Positions 39,191-48,360 of a DNA stretch of 64,000 bases are shown here, in pieces (within the stretch, counting starts at the first letter, position 1; each line of letters opens with the position of its first letter). The stretch lies in assembly GCF_022213955.1 (NCBI RefSeq), contig NZ_JAKNTW010000008.1, positions 310,001 to 374,000 on the forward strand. The letters are read 5' to 3'. Under the pieces are notes generated by a model. It was not told the DNA's origin and did no database searches. It saw only the letters and a list, made by a program, of their open reading frames with translations. The DNA is from Dolomitihabitans soli (lineage in GTDB: Bacteria > Actinomycetota > Actinomycetes > Streptosporangiales > Streptosporangiaceae). The translations under genes were made by a program, and so were the position numbers.

Positions 39191-40024
39191 TCAGAAGTTG
39201 GCCGGGGTCAACTTCAGCGTTTGGACATCAATGTAGTAGGTCGGCACCGTGGCTCCGATGGCATAGAAAGGTTCGCCTTTATTGTCAATCTTGATATCTC
39301 CCGACTCGTCACCTCCGGTCCAGCGGAGCATCGCTTCCCAGGCTATTACCATCGAGCCGTCCGAACTGTCGCCGTGCAGAACGATCACTTCCAGCTCTTC
39401 GTTGTTCACCTTGTAGGGAAACGGAGTGACCTTGCCGGACGCGTCCGGCACTGGCGTCGCCACCGGATTATCCGGATTGAATTGAAAGTACCGCTGCGGA
39501 ATTTCCGCACCACAGCCCTCGGGATCCTCGTCACGTAACTCAATGACGGACCCGCCGCCAAGATCAGACTTATTCATCTTGACAATGGGTTTGAGTTCAT
39601 GCAGCACTACGGCATTTGCATCCTTACCTGTGACGGTCAACCCGATGCCCTCGCGGTCAGTCTCCAACTTGGCACCGGACTCGATCAACGCCTGCTCCGC
39701 AGAGGCGTATCTCTTGGCAATCGATGTGTCGGACGGCAGCTTCTGGAGCTTTTTCCGAACCACATCAAGCGCGTCCTCAGGCGACACATCTGCAAGATAG
39801 TACGGCGAGCAACCACCATCCAACGACTGCTTCTTAATATCAACCACCACCTGCGGTTCGCGACTTTCGCCCAGTTCGGCGAAAAGACTGAGTCCGCCCG
39901 CCTGAATCCAGCCCGCCAGAACCGCGACCAGTCCCGTCGAGACCGCAGTGATGACAGCCGGTCTGCGCCACCAAGGGCGTTTTGACGATTCCGGTTGTTC
40001 CGCCCCATCTGGAGAATCGGGCAT
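39191..40024 (-). CDS. hypothetical single-pass membrane protein
   Basis: A 277-residue protein: short cytoplasmic N-terminus, one membrane helix (about 24–45, AVITAVSTGLVAVLAGWIQ) and a beta-rich extracellular domain of about 220 residues with cysteines in GGCSPYY and EGCGAEIP. Codon use is less GC-extreme than in its neighbours, which suggests it is not part of the core genome. No family recognised. Confidence 0.75.
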   Translation of the reverse strand: MPDSPDGAEQPESSKRPWWRRPAVITAVSTGLVAVLAGWIQAGGLSLFAELGESREPQVVVDIKKQSLDGGCSPYYLADVSPEDALDVVRKKLQKLPSDTSIAKRYASAEQALIESGAKLETDREGIGLTVTGKDANAVVLHELKPIVKMNKSDLGGGSVIELRDEDPEGCGAEIPQRYFQFNPDNPVATPVPDASGKVTPFPYKVNNEELEVIVLHGDSSDGSMVIAWEAMLRWTGGDESGDIKIDNKGEPFYAIGATVPTYYIDVQTLKLTPANF

Positions 40025-40396
40025 TTCCCACCCTATGGCCGAAATTTCTGCTAGATCCGCTCAACAGGTTCACACAAAAATCCCGATCATCGCAAGCCTT
40101 CACCGCAATCCGGTGCCTGTGGAGTTGCGATACCCTTCATTACGATTGAGAACTAGGTCGTCCACACCCGTCCGTAACAGTCTCTATGAGCTGGTCAAGA
40201 CGTCTTCCGGATGCTGACCGCTCCGCCGTCGTCCACAGGTGTCCAGAACTGCTGTTAGCCAGGGTTTGCGATGCCCGAGGGCTCCTGGAGTGCGATTCGT
40301 CGGCGCGCTTCAAGCATCGCACCCCGACGCCCAGGCTGAGCAGGTAGCCGGTGGCGGCCTGGGCGGTGAGCGCCTCGTTCACCACGGCCGCCAGGG
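40025..40396. other. gap between two minus-strand genes
   Basis: No supported gene. A leftward frame in 40290–40400 reads LAAVVNEALTAQAATGYLLSLGVGV and has protein-like composition, possibly a fragment, but no start, domain or partner could be assigned. Confidence 0.4.
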
Positions 40397-41149
40397 TCAG
40401 ATGGTGGAGGTGAGGCCTTGCCCGATCTTCTTCAGTTCGGAGTTGACGGCCTCGGCGGCGGGGAACTCTTTGGCGTAGATCGGGCTGAACTTGATCTCGG
40501 CCCATTGCCTGTCGCCCATTTTGAGGAAGAGCGTCGGGTCGCCGTCCATGCCGTCCTCGCCGACGTTCTGCACGACCAGGTAGCCGGTCCGGTCGCCGAT
40601 GTCCACCTGCTCGCCGTCCGCCTTCTCACGGTACTCCTGTATCCAGTCGTCGACCTGCTGGACGGCCGTATCCTCGTACACACGGATCTGGACGCAGTAG
40701 AAGCCGTTCTTGTCGCCCTGGTAGTTGTATGAGGTCGAGTAGCTCTCACCAGAGTCCTCTGACCGGTGGGACCACCGCAGCCCCTCGGGTAGGTATCCCG
40801 CCTTGACGTGCCCAAACTCTTTCCCATCGCCCAGGTCCCCGAGGTTCGGCGGGTCGGATGGCAAGGGCGAGATGTCGTCGATGGGAGGTGGCTCCGGCAC
40901 CGCCGCGGAGAGTGTGGGCTGCGTGGACAGGGTGGCCTGCTCGCCGTTCGTGGTCACCGAACCGATGCTCAGGTAGGCGACCGGGGCGGCGACGATGACG
41001 GCCACGGACGCGGCCACCGCCGCGGTCCAAGCCCTTCTCCGATTGCTTCTGGAGGAGCGCATCACCCGCTCCAGCAGGTCGGGCGCGGCCTGCAGCCTCG
41101 CGGTCTCGTCCGCCATGAGCCGGCGGATCTCCTCATCAAATGTGGGCAT
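40397..41149 (-). CDS. membrane protein, probable anti-sigma partner of the SigE-type factor
   Basis: A 250-residue protein with a cytoplasmic N-terminus (MPTFDEEIRRLMADETARLQ), one membrane helix (about 40–60) and an extracellular domain. Its start at 41149 overlaps the sigma-factor stop by 14 bp, so the two are co-translated. Single-pass proteins in this position commonly bind and restrain the sigma factor until a signal arrives. I see no ZAS zinc motif (HxxxCxxC), so the mechanism would differ from the classic anti-sigma. Role inferred from context. Confidence 0.82.
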   Translation of the reverse strand: MPTFDEEIRRLMADETARLQAAPDLLERVMRSSRSNRRRAWTAAVAASVAVIVAAPVAYLSIGSVTTNGEQATLSTQPTLSAAVPEPPPIDDISPLPSDPPNLGDLGDGKEFGHVKAGYLPEGLRWSHRSEDSGESYSTSYNYQGDKNGFYCVQIRVYEDTAVQQVDDWIQEYREKADGEQVDIGDRTGYLVVQNVGEDGMDGDPTLFLKMGDRQWAEIKFSPIYAKEFPAAEAVNSELKKIGQGLTSTI

Positions 41150-41651
41150 TCCTGATCACTCCTTCCACTGTGTCCCGGCCGAGCACCGAGCGGAGTTTGG
41201 CCGTGGCCTTCGACGCCTGGCTCTTGACTGTGCCGACCGCGCATCCGAGCACCTCGGCGGTCTGCGTCTCGCTGAGGTCCTCCCAGTACCGCAGGACGAT
41301 CACCGCCCGCTGCCGGGACGGCAGGGTACGCAGCGCCTCCATGAGCACATGCCGCAGGTCGGCGTCGCTCGTGCGGGCCGACGTCTCCGGTGGACTGTGC
41401 ATCGGGACGATGCGGATGATCGCCCGGCGGCGGGCGCGGCTGATGGCAGTGTTGATGATGACGCGGCGCACGTAGGGCTCAAGGCCGTCGTCGTGGCGGA
41501 CCCGGTGCAGGTTCCGGTAGGTACGCTCCAGCGCTGTCTGCAGCACGTCCTCGGCCTCCGCCTGGTCGCCACAGGCGAGATAGGCCATGCGCAGCAGGCT
41601 GGTGCCCCGCGCGGCCACGAAAGCGCCGAAGTCATGTTCACCGCCGCTCAC
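41136..41651 (-). CDS. SigE-family RNA polymerase sigma factor
   Basis: A 171-residue ECF-type sigma factor of the actinobacterial SigE family. GTG 41651 is chosen as start (SGGEHDFGAFVAARG), the usual family beginning; a longer frame adds an unlikely upstream tail. Region 2 is AYLACGDQAEAEDVLQTAL (about 25–45) and region 4 is LPSRQRAVIVLRYWEDLSETQTAEVLGCAVGTVKSQ. The overlapping downstream membrane protein is the likely regulator, and a secreted protein is encoded divergently at 41818. Confidence 0.93.
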   Translation of the reverse strand: MSGGEHDFGAFVAARGTSLLRMAYLACGDQAEAEDVLQTALERTYRNLHRVRHDDGLEPYVRRVIINTAISRARRRAIIRIVPMHSPPETSARTSDADLRHVLMEALRTLPSRQRAVIVLRYWEDLSETQTAEVLGCAVGTVKSQASKATAKLRSVLGRDTVEGVIRNAHI

Positions 41652-41817
41652 AGCTGTCTGTCCAGTTTCACGCCTCCTAATACGCTCGGCGCCGCGCAAA
41701 CCGTTGCCCACTCGCGCCAAACATGTCGCGGGCAACCGTTCCAGGGAGCTCAGGCGTATAGACAGTCGTGACTTCGCGTCCTGCGACACTCTGGCTTCGC
41801 ATCCATGGAGGAAACCT

Positions 41818-42729
41818 ATGAAGTTCGCGAGCGCACCGGCTCGGCCACTGATCGCTCTCGGCGTCGGCCTGGCCATGGGCGCCACCGTCCTGGGCGCGCC
41901 TACGGCCACCGCGGCCGCTCCCCCGCAGGGTGCCTACTGGCACACCAGGGTGCTGGGGACATCAACTCATCCCTGGCGGTTCGGCACCACGTCGGACCCC
42001 TACTCGCTGGTCCAGCGAGAGATCCTGGAATCGTGGAGTCTCGCCAACGGCCGGACCTGGACCGGCATGCGAGAACTGGGGACGCTGCCGAAGAGCGCGG
42101 CGGACAAGAAGGCCTGGCAGCGCGACGGCTCCCCTGCCAAGTGGAGCCAATCGATCGACGGCAAGACGGTGAAGCTGTCCGCCAAGCCCGCCAACGGCCA
42201 TCTGGCCCCTGCACTGCCGGAACGGAACGAGTTCCAGCTCGACGAGCAGTGGCTGACCTACGACGAGGTCCAGCGCCTGCCCGCCGACCCGAGCCGTCTG
42301 AAGGACTGGCTCACGAAGGCGGCCCAGGTCAGCCGAACTCCGGAAAGCTCCATGGCCAGCTGGCTCACGGGCACCCTGTCTGGGCTGCTGCACAGCATTC
42401 CCGCTCCGCAGGAGGTCCGCACCGCCGCCTACCAGGCCCTGCTGGCACTCCCGGGCGTCCGCGCCGACGGCAACGCAAAGGACAACCTGGGCAGACCCGG
42501 CGCCGCCGTCGTGATCCACTACTCGATCGGGACAGGGAAGAACGTGAACTCGGTCAAGCAGCGGCTGATCGTCGACACCGCCAGGATGGTGCTGCTGTCA
42601 CAGGACCAGACGATCACACAACGGCCGAGCGCCTTCGGCGGCAAGACGCCCCGTCCCGAGACCTACAACAAGACGCTGATCGAGGTCGGCTGGACCAATT
42701 CCCAGCCGACGGTGCCGGCTCTGCCCTGA
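41818..42729 (+). CDS. secreted CU044_5270-like protein
   Basis: 303 residues from ATG 41818, which has GGAGGAA 7 bp upstream. Signal peptide about 1–33 (ending ATAAAP). The mature protein resembles the CU044_5270 family, recognisable from YWHTRVLG and the later QRLPADPSRLKDWL and AAYQALLALPGV segments. Such proteins are repeatedly found next to SigE-type sigma factors and their membrane partners, as here, and may act in envelope stress sensing. Divergent from the sigma gene. Confidence 0.82.
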   Translation: MKFASAPARPLIALGVGLAMGATVLGAPTATAAAPPQGAYWHTRVLGTSTHPWRFGTTSDPYSLVQREILESWSLANGRTWTGMRELGTLPKSAADKKAWQRDGSPAKWSQSIDGKTVKLSAKPANGHLAPALPERNEFQLDEQWLTYDEVQRLPADPSRLKDWLTKAAQVSRTPESSMASWLTGTLSGLLHSIPAPQEVRTAAYQALLALPGVRADGNAKDNLGRPGAAVVIHYSIGTGKNVNSVKQRLIVDTARMVLLSQDQTITQRPSAFGGKTPRPETYNKTLIEVGWTNSQPTVPALP

Positions 42730-42795
42730 CGGGCGGCACACGGGTGGTCGGCACGGCCTGCCCACGGGCGGTGCCGGTGCGGCACACGACAACGA

Positions 42796-42920
42796 CTACC
42801 GACGAAGTAGCTGCAGGGCCTCGCCCCAGGCGACCACCTGGTCCAGCATGGCTGTGACCGCGTTCTCCTGGGGCGCCGCCGGATTCAGCACGCTGTAGTG
42901 CCAGGGAGTGTCTTCAAAGT
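42796..42920 (-). pseudogene. NAD(P)H-dependent FMN reductase C-terminal remnant
   Basis: Read leftwards: DTPWHYSVLNPAAPQENAV, then TAMLDQVVAWGEALQLLRR and a stop (42796–42798). This is like the final helix of flavodoxin-fold NAD(P)H:FMN reductases. No upstream part of the gene is present. Low-confidence family call. Confidence 0.4.
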
Positions 42921-42955
42921 CCCGTCTGCCCGGCGCTGTGTGGTGCGCACGCTCC

Positions 42956-43720
42956 CTAGGGCATTCCGGGAGGGACGGGCTCCGCGGTATCGCGCCGCGC
43001 CACGAACACGAACTCCCTGCCCGGCCGGTCGGGTGCGTCGCGTACGTCCTCGACGACGAAGCCGTGCTCGTGCAAGTCCCGCTCGATCTCCGTACGTTCG
43101 CGGAAGCGAAGTGTCGATTCCGAGGTCAGTACGTCCCCGTCCGCAGCGAACACGTGCGTACCCCGGAAGCTCACCAGCGGCAGGCTCACGTCCGTCAGCT
43201 CGGCCCAGGTCTCGATGTGGCCGACGCCCGGGATGTCCGTCATGCGGTATGTGGTCTCGCGCGTCCACTCCGCCCACTCCTGCCACACGCGCTGCGCCGG
43301 ATCGCGCGTCTCGAAGACAAGCCGCCCGCCGGGCCGCAGCACCTCGTACGCGCCGCGCAGCGTCGTACGCCATGCCTGCGGATCGGCGATCGCCTGGGCG
43401 ACGTTCCCGGTCATCGTCACCAGGTCGATCTGCATGGGCGGCAGGTCCCCCGCGTCGCCGTCGAGCCAGCGCACCCGCTCCGCGCCCGGCTTGCCACGCG
43501 CGACGTCGACGGACGCCCGCGCGGGATCGATCCCGGTGACCGTAATCCCGCGCTCGGCGAGCAGCAGCGCGAACACGCCCGTGCCGCACCCGATGTCCAG
43601 CACGGACCGCGCGCCGAACTCCTCCGCCATCGCGAGATACGCGTCGAGATCGCTGCGGTCCGGATCGAGTGGGTCGTAGATGGCGGCGAGGCGCGGATGC
43701 CCGAAAGCTGCGTCAACCAT
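42956..43720 (-). CDS. class I SAM-dependent methyltransferase
   Basis: A 254-residue enzyme with a Rossmann-type methyltransferase core: motif I VLDIGCGTGVFALLLAERG, D in GIDPARA, and motif post I with DLVTMTGNVAQ. It begins AFGHPRLAAIYDPLDPDR, typical of this actinobacterial subgroup. The substrate is unknown. It is the last chromosomal gene before the element array. Confidence 0.93.
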   Translation of the reverse strand: MVDAAFGHPRLAAIYDPLDPDRSDLDAYLAMAEEFGARSVLDIGCGTGVFALLLAERGITVTGIDPARASVDVARGKPGAERVRWLDGDAGDLPPMQIDLVTMTGNVAQAIADPQAWRTTLRGAYEVLRPGGRLVFETRDPAQRVWQEWAEWTRETTYRMTDIPGVGHIETWAELTDVSLPLVSFRGTHVFAADGDVLTSESTLRFRERTEIERDLHEHGFVVEDVRDAPDRPGREFVFVARRDTAEPVPPGMP

Positions 43721-43880
43721 GGAGGCGAACGTATGTGGCCCCGAGCCCGCGCGGCCACTGCTTTTTCGGGTTACGGCGCCAAGCGGGCGCGGCGAAGTGC
43801 GCCGCTGATCCCGGCGCCTCTATCGGGCACGGCCGTACCGAAGCGAACCTCGGCCAGGCCGCTTAGGGCGCCTGCGCTCG

Positions 43881-43937
43881 CGGACGAAGTGGGAACACGG
43901 CTGCGGTGCCCCGGCCACGTGCACGAAGGACAAGCAC
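43881..43937 (+). pseudogene. integrase fragment of an outermost, lost element
   Basis: Bases CGGACGAAGTGGGAACACGG and a following GTGCACGAAGGACAAGCACA match the Cys-rich insertion region of the right-hand integrase (about 62743–62800). The sequence then jumps to what corresponds to 63397 and onward, that is the terminator and tRNA tail of that element. An internal deletion of about 600 bp removed the catalytic half. This marks a third, earlier insertion at the same tRNA. Confidence 0.85.
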
Positions 43938-43977
43938 ACAGGGCGCTCTCCGAGTAGAGAACGCCCTGGTCATTAGT

Positions 43978-44019
43978 GGAGCCGCCTAAGGGAATCGAAC
44001 CCTTGACCTACGCATTACG
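43978..44019. repeat. attachment-site copy of the tRNA-Thr 3' half (outer)
   Basis: 42 bp identical to 63437–63478, i.e. the anticodon-stem to acceptor end of tRNA-Thr(CGU) on the minus strand. After GCATTACG it departs from the tRNA. It is the left end of the small decayed element and the right end of the outermost remnant. Confidence 0.95.
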
Positions 44020-44183
44020 GGGAGTAACGGGGATGGCCACGGACGTCCACAGCTTCCTTGCGCCCCTGGTCAGGACCACCATGGCGAACTCTCCGCCCCC
44101 CCGCAGTCCATGGTCGTCCAGGAGCATTGTTAGCAATTGCGTTAGCAAGATCCACGGTCACCACGGCTGCACCGGTGGCAGGC

Positions 44184-44240
44184 GGACCGTATCGCAGGTC
44201 CGCCAGGCCCGAGACCCGGAAAGCCGCGCGTCAGCGTTTG
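44184..44240. repeat. conserved left-arm block of the element (copy in the small element)
   Basis: A segment beginning GGACCGTATCGCAGG is found about 206–211 bp inside this att copy and again at about 47438–47490, 207–213 bp inside the next one. The shared position suggests a conserved end sequence, such as recombinase arm sites. Confidence 0.7.
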
Positions 44241-44253
44241 AGAACCTACGGCG

Positions 44254-44727
44254 TCAACACCAGCCTCCACCATCTAATGAAGAGCTCACCTTCACGTCGT
44301 AGCCATCGCCGTACACCGCCTCGCCCATCGACACTGAGAGGTGAACCTCGCTCCTGCCGAAGGACTTAATAAAGCACCCCGTCTCTTCGCCACCCTCCTC
44401 CAGCACGGGCTTCCAGCCATCCATGATCGCGGCGTCCCGGTAGAAGGACAGCGCATCAGCCCTCGATCCTGAAGATCGATAGGACTGCCAGACACTCACT
44501 ATCCGATCGTCGTTGTCGCAAGTGGAGCCGCGATCCCTTTGAGGCGTCGCATCCGCCGGATGAGACTCGAGGATGCTGAGCGTGGCCAGAGCAGCGGCGA
44601 ACTGGTCATCCTCGGCGGTACAACCATAGGTCAGCAACAGGAAAGCGATTGGAGTGACTAGAACAGCGCCTACTCCTACGTATATGGCCACAAGCACCGT
44701 GATCGCCAAACGCGTCGTGATCATCAA
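44254..44727 (-). CDS. hypothetical membrane-anchored protein
   Basis: A 157-residue protein with one N-terminal membrane helix (about 8–30, ITVLVAIYVGVGAVLVTP) and a small extracellular domain containing four cysteines (YGCTAED, STCDNDD, TGCFIKS, GGWC). Less GC-rich than the core genome. Part of the small decayed element; role unknown. Confidence 0.7.
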   Translation of the reverse strand: MMITTRLAITVLVAIYVGVGAVLVTPIAFLLLTYGCTAEDDQFAAALATLSILESHPADATPQRDRGSTCDNDDRIVSVWQSYRSSGSRADALSFYRDAAIMDGWKPVLEEGGEETGCFIKSFGRSEVHLSVSMGEAVYGDGYDVKVSSSLDGGGWC

Positions 44728-44889
44728 GATAAGCCCCTACGAGTCGACTCGACAAACACGCCTTGACCGTCCTCGTATGCACTACGTACTACAGCCAGGC
44801 TTTGTGATCTGTAATGTTAGTCCCTCTCGCCCAAAACAGCTGCATAAGCGCAACGCCCATAAAACGGCTGTCCGGAATCACCGTGACCC

Positions 44890-45285
44890 TCAACACCTCT
44901 CTGGATGATTCTCGGCAAGCATCGGTGATGCCCTGAGGTAGCGCACACGTGTCGTCCTGACGTCCCGGGTCATCACTCCGGAACGTCTTCGCGCGACCAT
45001 TCTGATCCTCACTTGATGGTTGTGCTCGGCATGCGAAATGACTTCTCCTGCAACCACGGCACCGAGTTCGGGGAGCTTGCAGTCAAGGGGCATCCCGATG
45101 ATCTCTGCGAGTCCTATCGCGTTGGGAACACCAGCGATGCGTAGAAGGATGCCGAAGGGCTGCCGGCCAATGACTGTCCCGGTCACCCTCGTCCCGATCG
45201 GAACGGCTCGGCACGTCGCGGCCCAGGCATCGCGCACCCGTTTCCCGAATGCAGGCCCCTCGTCAGGCCACGTGTACTCAGACAC
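44890..45285 (-). CDS. S1-type RNA-binding domain protein
   Basis: A 131-residue protein whose middle part (about 28–95) fits an S1/OB fold: IGTRVTGTVIGRQPFGILLRIAG, GLAEI, and LGAVVAGEVISHAEHNHQVRI. The family binds RNA or single-stranded DNA. The tail is basic. No operon partner; it lies in the small element and may be carried or chromosomal in origin. Confidence 0.75.
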   Translation of the reverse strand: MSEYTWPDEGPAFGKRVRDAWAATCRAVPIGTRVTGTVIGRQPFGILLRIAGVPNAIGLAEIIGMPLDCKLPELGAVVAGEVISHAEHNHQVRIRMVARRRSGVMTRDVRTTRVRYLRASPMLAENHPERC

Positions 45286-45513
45286 GCTCGGATCTTAGGC
45301 GGTGGACCGCTAAAAATCGAATGGCGACATTGCCGTCAGGGTTGTCGTCAGCAGACACGAAAACGCGCAGTAGCATGCCTGGACGACGTTATCCACTTCC
45401 AACCTGTCGAACGACGCAGCTGATGGCGACGGGTCCAGATCCTGGCCGATACAGCAGGCCGGGTGATGAGCGCCTCACCCGCGCTGCGTGCCGCCACCCA
45501 TTGTGATCACGGT

Positions 45514-45777
45514 GGCCACTTCTCCGCCCGCTCCCGCCACTACTCCACCACCTTGACCCTCCTCCGCGCCGCCCGACGCGCCTTCACCCGCACCGAAGAG
45601 ATCACCACCGGCCGACTACCCCTCTTCGACGAAGACACCGCCGTCGAGATCGCCACCTGGCAGTACGCAGGCAAGGGCTGGTCCGCCGGCGACGCACTCC
45701 TCGCCGCCGCCCTCACCGGTACATCCCTGGACCGAAGGGAGGTGGCGCATGTCCCGTCTCCTGCTCACTGTGCCTGA
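45514..45777 (+). pseudogene. replication initiator C-terminal fragment
   Basis: From 45514 the frame reads GHFSARSRHYSTT, LRAARRAFTRTEEITTG, and IATWQYAGKGWSAGDALLAAALTGT, nearly identical to the end of the full Rep protein at 60442–61827 (DNA match 45514–45721 with 61582–61789). The first ~80% of the gene is missing. The small element therefore can no longer replicate by itself. Confidence 0.88.
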
Positions 45778-45931
45778 AGCCGCCGACGCCCTGGCGATCT
45801 CCCGGAGCAAGCTCTACCAACTGATCGCCTCCGGCTCGGTCGTCTCCATCCGCATCGACGGCTCCCGCCGCATCCCCGTCTCCGCCCTCACCGACCACAT
45901 CACCCACCTAGCCGCGAAGGAGGCAGCGTGA
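45749..45931 (+). CDS. xis: excisionase-like helix-turn-helix protein
   Basis: A 60-residue MerR/excisionase-type DNA-binding protein (TVPEAADALAISRSKLYQLIASGSV), the usual size for Xis in actinomycete integrated elements. It overlaps the rep remnant upstream and its stop overlaps the integrase start by four bases (ATGA-like), as in the intact element. It would steer the recombinase towards excision, but its integrase is broken. Confidence 0.88.
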   Translation: MSRLLLTVPEAADALAISRSKLYQLIASGSVVSIRIDGSRRIPVSALTDHITHLAAKEAA

Positions 45932-47176
45932 CCAGGACCCTCGTCGCCTCCCCCGGCCCGGCGGACGACGGCAAGAAGGCGCGCAAGACCCCCAAAGTCC
46001 GTGACGGCGTCGTGAAGCGCGGTAAGACCTGGTCCTACGTAATCCGCGTCAAGGACACCGAGACCGGCGAGAGCAAGCCCAGATGGGTGGGCGGCTTCGC
46101 CACCGAGGACGACGCCAAAGCGGCGTGCGACGAGGCTCGCGTGAAAGCTCGCCGCGGGGAGTACGTCGACCGGAACACGATCACCGTGGGCGAATACCTG
46201 GATGACTGGATCGAGGGTCACGCCATGGAGATCAAGCCGCGCACCCTGAGCGACTACCGCAGTTGCATCCGCCTCTACGTCAAGCCCCGGCTCGGCTCCG
46301 TGCGCCTCCAGGCTGTACGGCCAAGCATGATCACAAAGCTCTACCGTGATCTCCTGACCACCGGCGGGCGAACCGGCAAGGGGCTTGGCTCCCAAGACCG
46401 TGACCCACTTACACGCCATTCTCCGCAAAGCCTTCCGCGATGCCGTGGAGACCGATCAAATCCTCGACTCCAACCCCGTCGAACGCGCCAAGCGCCCCCG
46501 TACCGAGCACGGCGAACCGGGAACCATCTGGACCACAGCTCAACTCCGGACCTTCCTCAAGGCCGCTGAGGGACATCGCCTCTTCGCCTTCTTCCGCCTG
46601 GCCGCCTACTCCGGGGCGCGGCGCGGCGAACTGCTCAACCTTCGGTGGACCCATATCGACCTCGACAACGCCCACGTCCACATAGCAGGATCAACGGCGG
46701 TGATCGACGGCGAACGGGTGGAAGGAACAACCAAGAGCGGTCGATCCCGCATCGTTCCCATCGACCCCAACACGGTCGACATCCTCCGCGACCACAAGAA
46801 GCGCCAGGAAGCGGAACGTGCGCTCCTCGGCGACGATTGGCGCGGCAACGACGATTACGTCTTCGTCACCGGTTGGGGCGAGCCGATCTACCCGGACACA
46901 GTGACCGGCCTGATGCGGGACTTCATCAACGCCCGCAACAACCCGAAGCAAGGCGACCCACCAGACGAGCCACTACCCCTCGCGCGCCTGCACGATCTCC
47001 GCCACATCCACGCGACCACGCTTCTCCTCGCCGGCGTCTCGGTCCACGTCGTAGCCGCGCGCCTGGGCCATGCCGACCCCGCGATCACCCTCCGCGTCTA
47101 CGCCCACGTGATCCGCTCCGCAGAGTCGGCCGTCGCCGATATCTTCGCCCAGGCGATCGACGACGACAGCCGTTAG
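45928..47176 (+). pseudogene. tyrosine recombinase (integrase) with frameshift
   Basis: The first frame (45928 to about 46383) has the N-terminal arm-binding and SAM-like core-binding parts. The frame then shifts near 46383, at GGGGCTTGGCTCCC, and continues to 47176 with the catalytic domain: Arg in GARRGELLNLRW, HDLRH box, GHADP and the Tyr in VYAHV. One extra or missing base explains the break. If no ribosomal frameshift occurs, it is inactive. It lies 54 bp from the next att copy. Confidence 0.88.
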
Positions 47177-47190
47177 CACGGGTGTTAGCA

Positions 47191-47224
47191 AAAGGCCCCT
47201 CTGCGATTATCGCGAGGGGCCTTT
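47191..47224 (+). terminator. terminator after the small element's integrase
   Basis: 11-bp perfect stem (AAAGGCCCCTC / GAGGGGCCTTT) with a 12-nt loop, 14 bp after the integrase stop and just before the att copy. Confidence 0.88.
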
Positions 47225-47230
47225 GAGCTG

Positions 47231-47275
47231 GGAGCCGCCTAAGGGAATCGAACCCTTGACCTACGCATTACGAGT
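47231..47275. repeat. attachment-site copy of the tRNA-Thr 3' half (middle)
   Basis: 45 bp identical to 63437–63481. It ends the small decayed element and begins the 16.2-kb element. The base that would encode the final A of CCA is changed here (position 47230), so it is an att copy, not a tRNA gene. Confidence 0.96.
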
Positions 47276-47929
47276 CCTCGAACCGCCTACTCCGAGGCGT
47301 CCGCATGCGTTCGCAGGTGCCCGTAAGTCCAGGTCAGACACCGTCATGGACAGCCGCGGACACGAGTGATCGCAGGCGGAATGCAACGGGAACTGCAACG
47401 GGGCAGGAGCCGTCACCAGAATCATTCGAGGGCAAGTGGACCCGTATCGCAGGGCCGCCAGGCCCGAGAAACGGAAGCCGCGCGGCAGAGGGTAAAACTC
47501 CCCCGGCCTCGGACAGCATGCTTCCCCGTCATCCCTCGGCGTGCAGGATCGCCATGGCTGTCCGCTGGTCGTCCCGAGCTGGTTGTCCGCCGTTCCGTTG
47601 GTGACGATCCCGACCCTCCACCCTGCCGACCACAACCTAGCCAGCCCAGCCATCGCCTCAGGGCGACACCGAACAAGATCCGACATACGCCGCCGGTACG
47701 CCTGCCACAGTTCCTCTACCGGCTCCCGCAACCCGAACCGCTCCCGCACCATGTCAAAGAACACCTCACGGTGCGGGTAGCCGGCAGCGTCGAGAGCAAG
47801 CAACCAACCCGCCGCGTGGTCGTCCAAAACGTGCGCCTCAACGAACTCGCCTACCCACCCGCGGAAAGCCTCATCAAGATTCACAACCGTATTATCAAGA
47901 TCGAAACGTGCAAGGCGCACGTTGCCCAC
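47261..47929 (-). pseudogene. HAD-family hydrolase, C-terminus lost
   Basis: Residues 1–117 (47929 to about 47578) are a normal HAD start: nucleophile motif FDLDNTVVN, a helical cap, and motif II IVTNGT. Motifs III and IV are missing. After about residue 118 the frame runs into the element's left-arm sequence and shows no HAD features up to the stop at 47261 inside the att copy. The gene was cut when it became attached to the element end. Without Lys and the acidic motif it should be inactive. Confidence 0.85.
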
Positions 47930-48360
47930 CCTACGAGAGCCATCCGCCCGGAGACACCCGCATTAGGAGAGAGCGGGCGGAGAAAGGCTCATCCTATAGC
48001 CTGCCCTGCCGAAACACGGTGATGATCTCGTACGGCTAGCATCCCACGCATGTCCCGCAGGAGCTGCTGACCAAGGTCACATGTCATCCGATGGCAAGCC
48101 GACCCGGAGCGCGGAACTTCCGGCCCGAGCACCGGACGCGGTGCGGCAGCACTTCATAACGGGTATCCCAACAGGGTCAGCATGGGGTCTTCCAGTGCCG
48201 ATCGAGTGCCCCGCAGCATACACGTCCGCCCTCGTCCTCGGTTGTTGAGGACGTTGTTAGCATCCGCATAGCAAGACCGCGGAGCCCAGCCAATGAACTG
48301 AGCGCCCAGCCCGATAGCCCCCGAAGTAGGTGATCGTCACGGCCTTGACCGATGACGAGT
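47930..48360. other. gap between HAD and NLR genes
   Basis: No gene supported. It should contain the HAD promoter and the 3' end of the NLR transcript. I saw no strong terminator hairpin and no further repeat. Confidence 0.4.

Noticed and set aside
43978-44019. tRNA-Thr gene
   Set aside because: Only the 3' half is present; it is an att copy. The same applies to 47231–47275.
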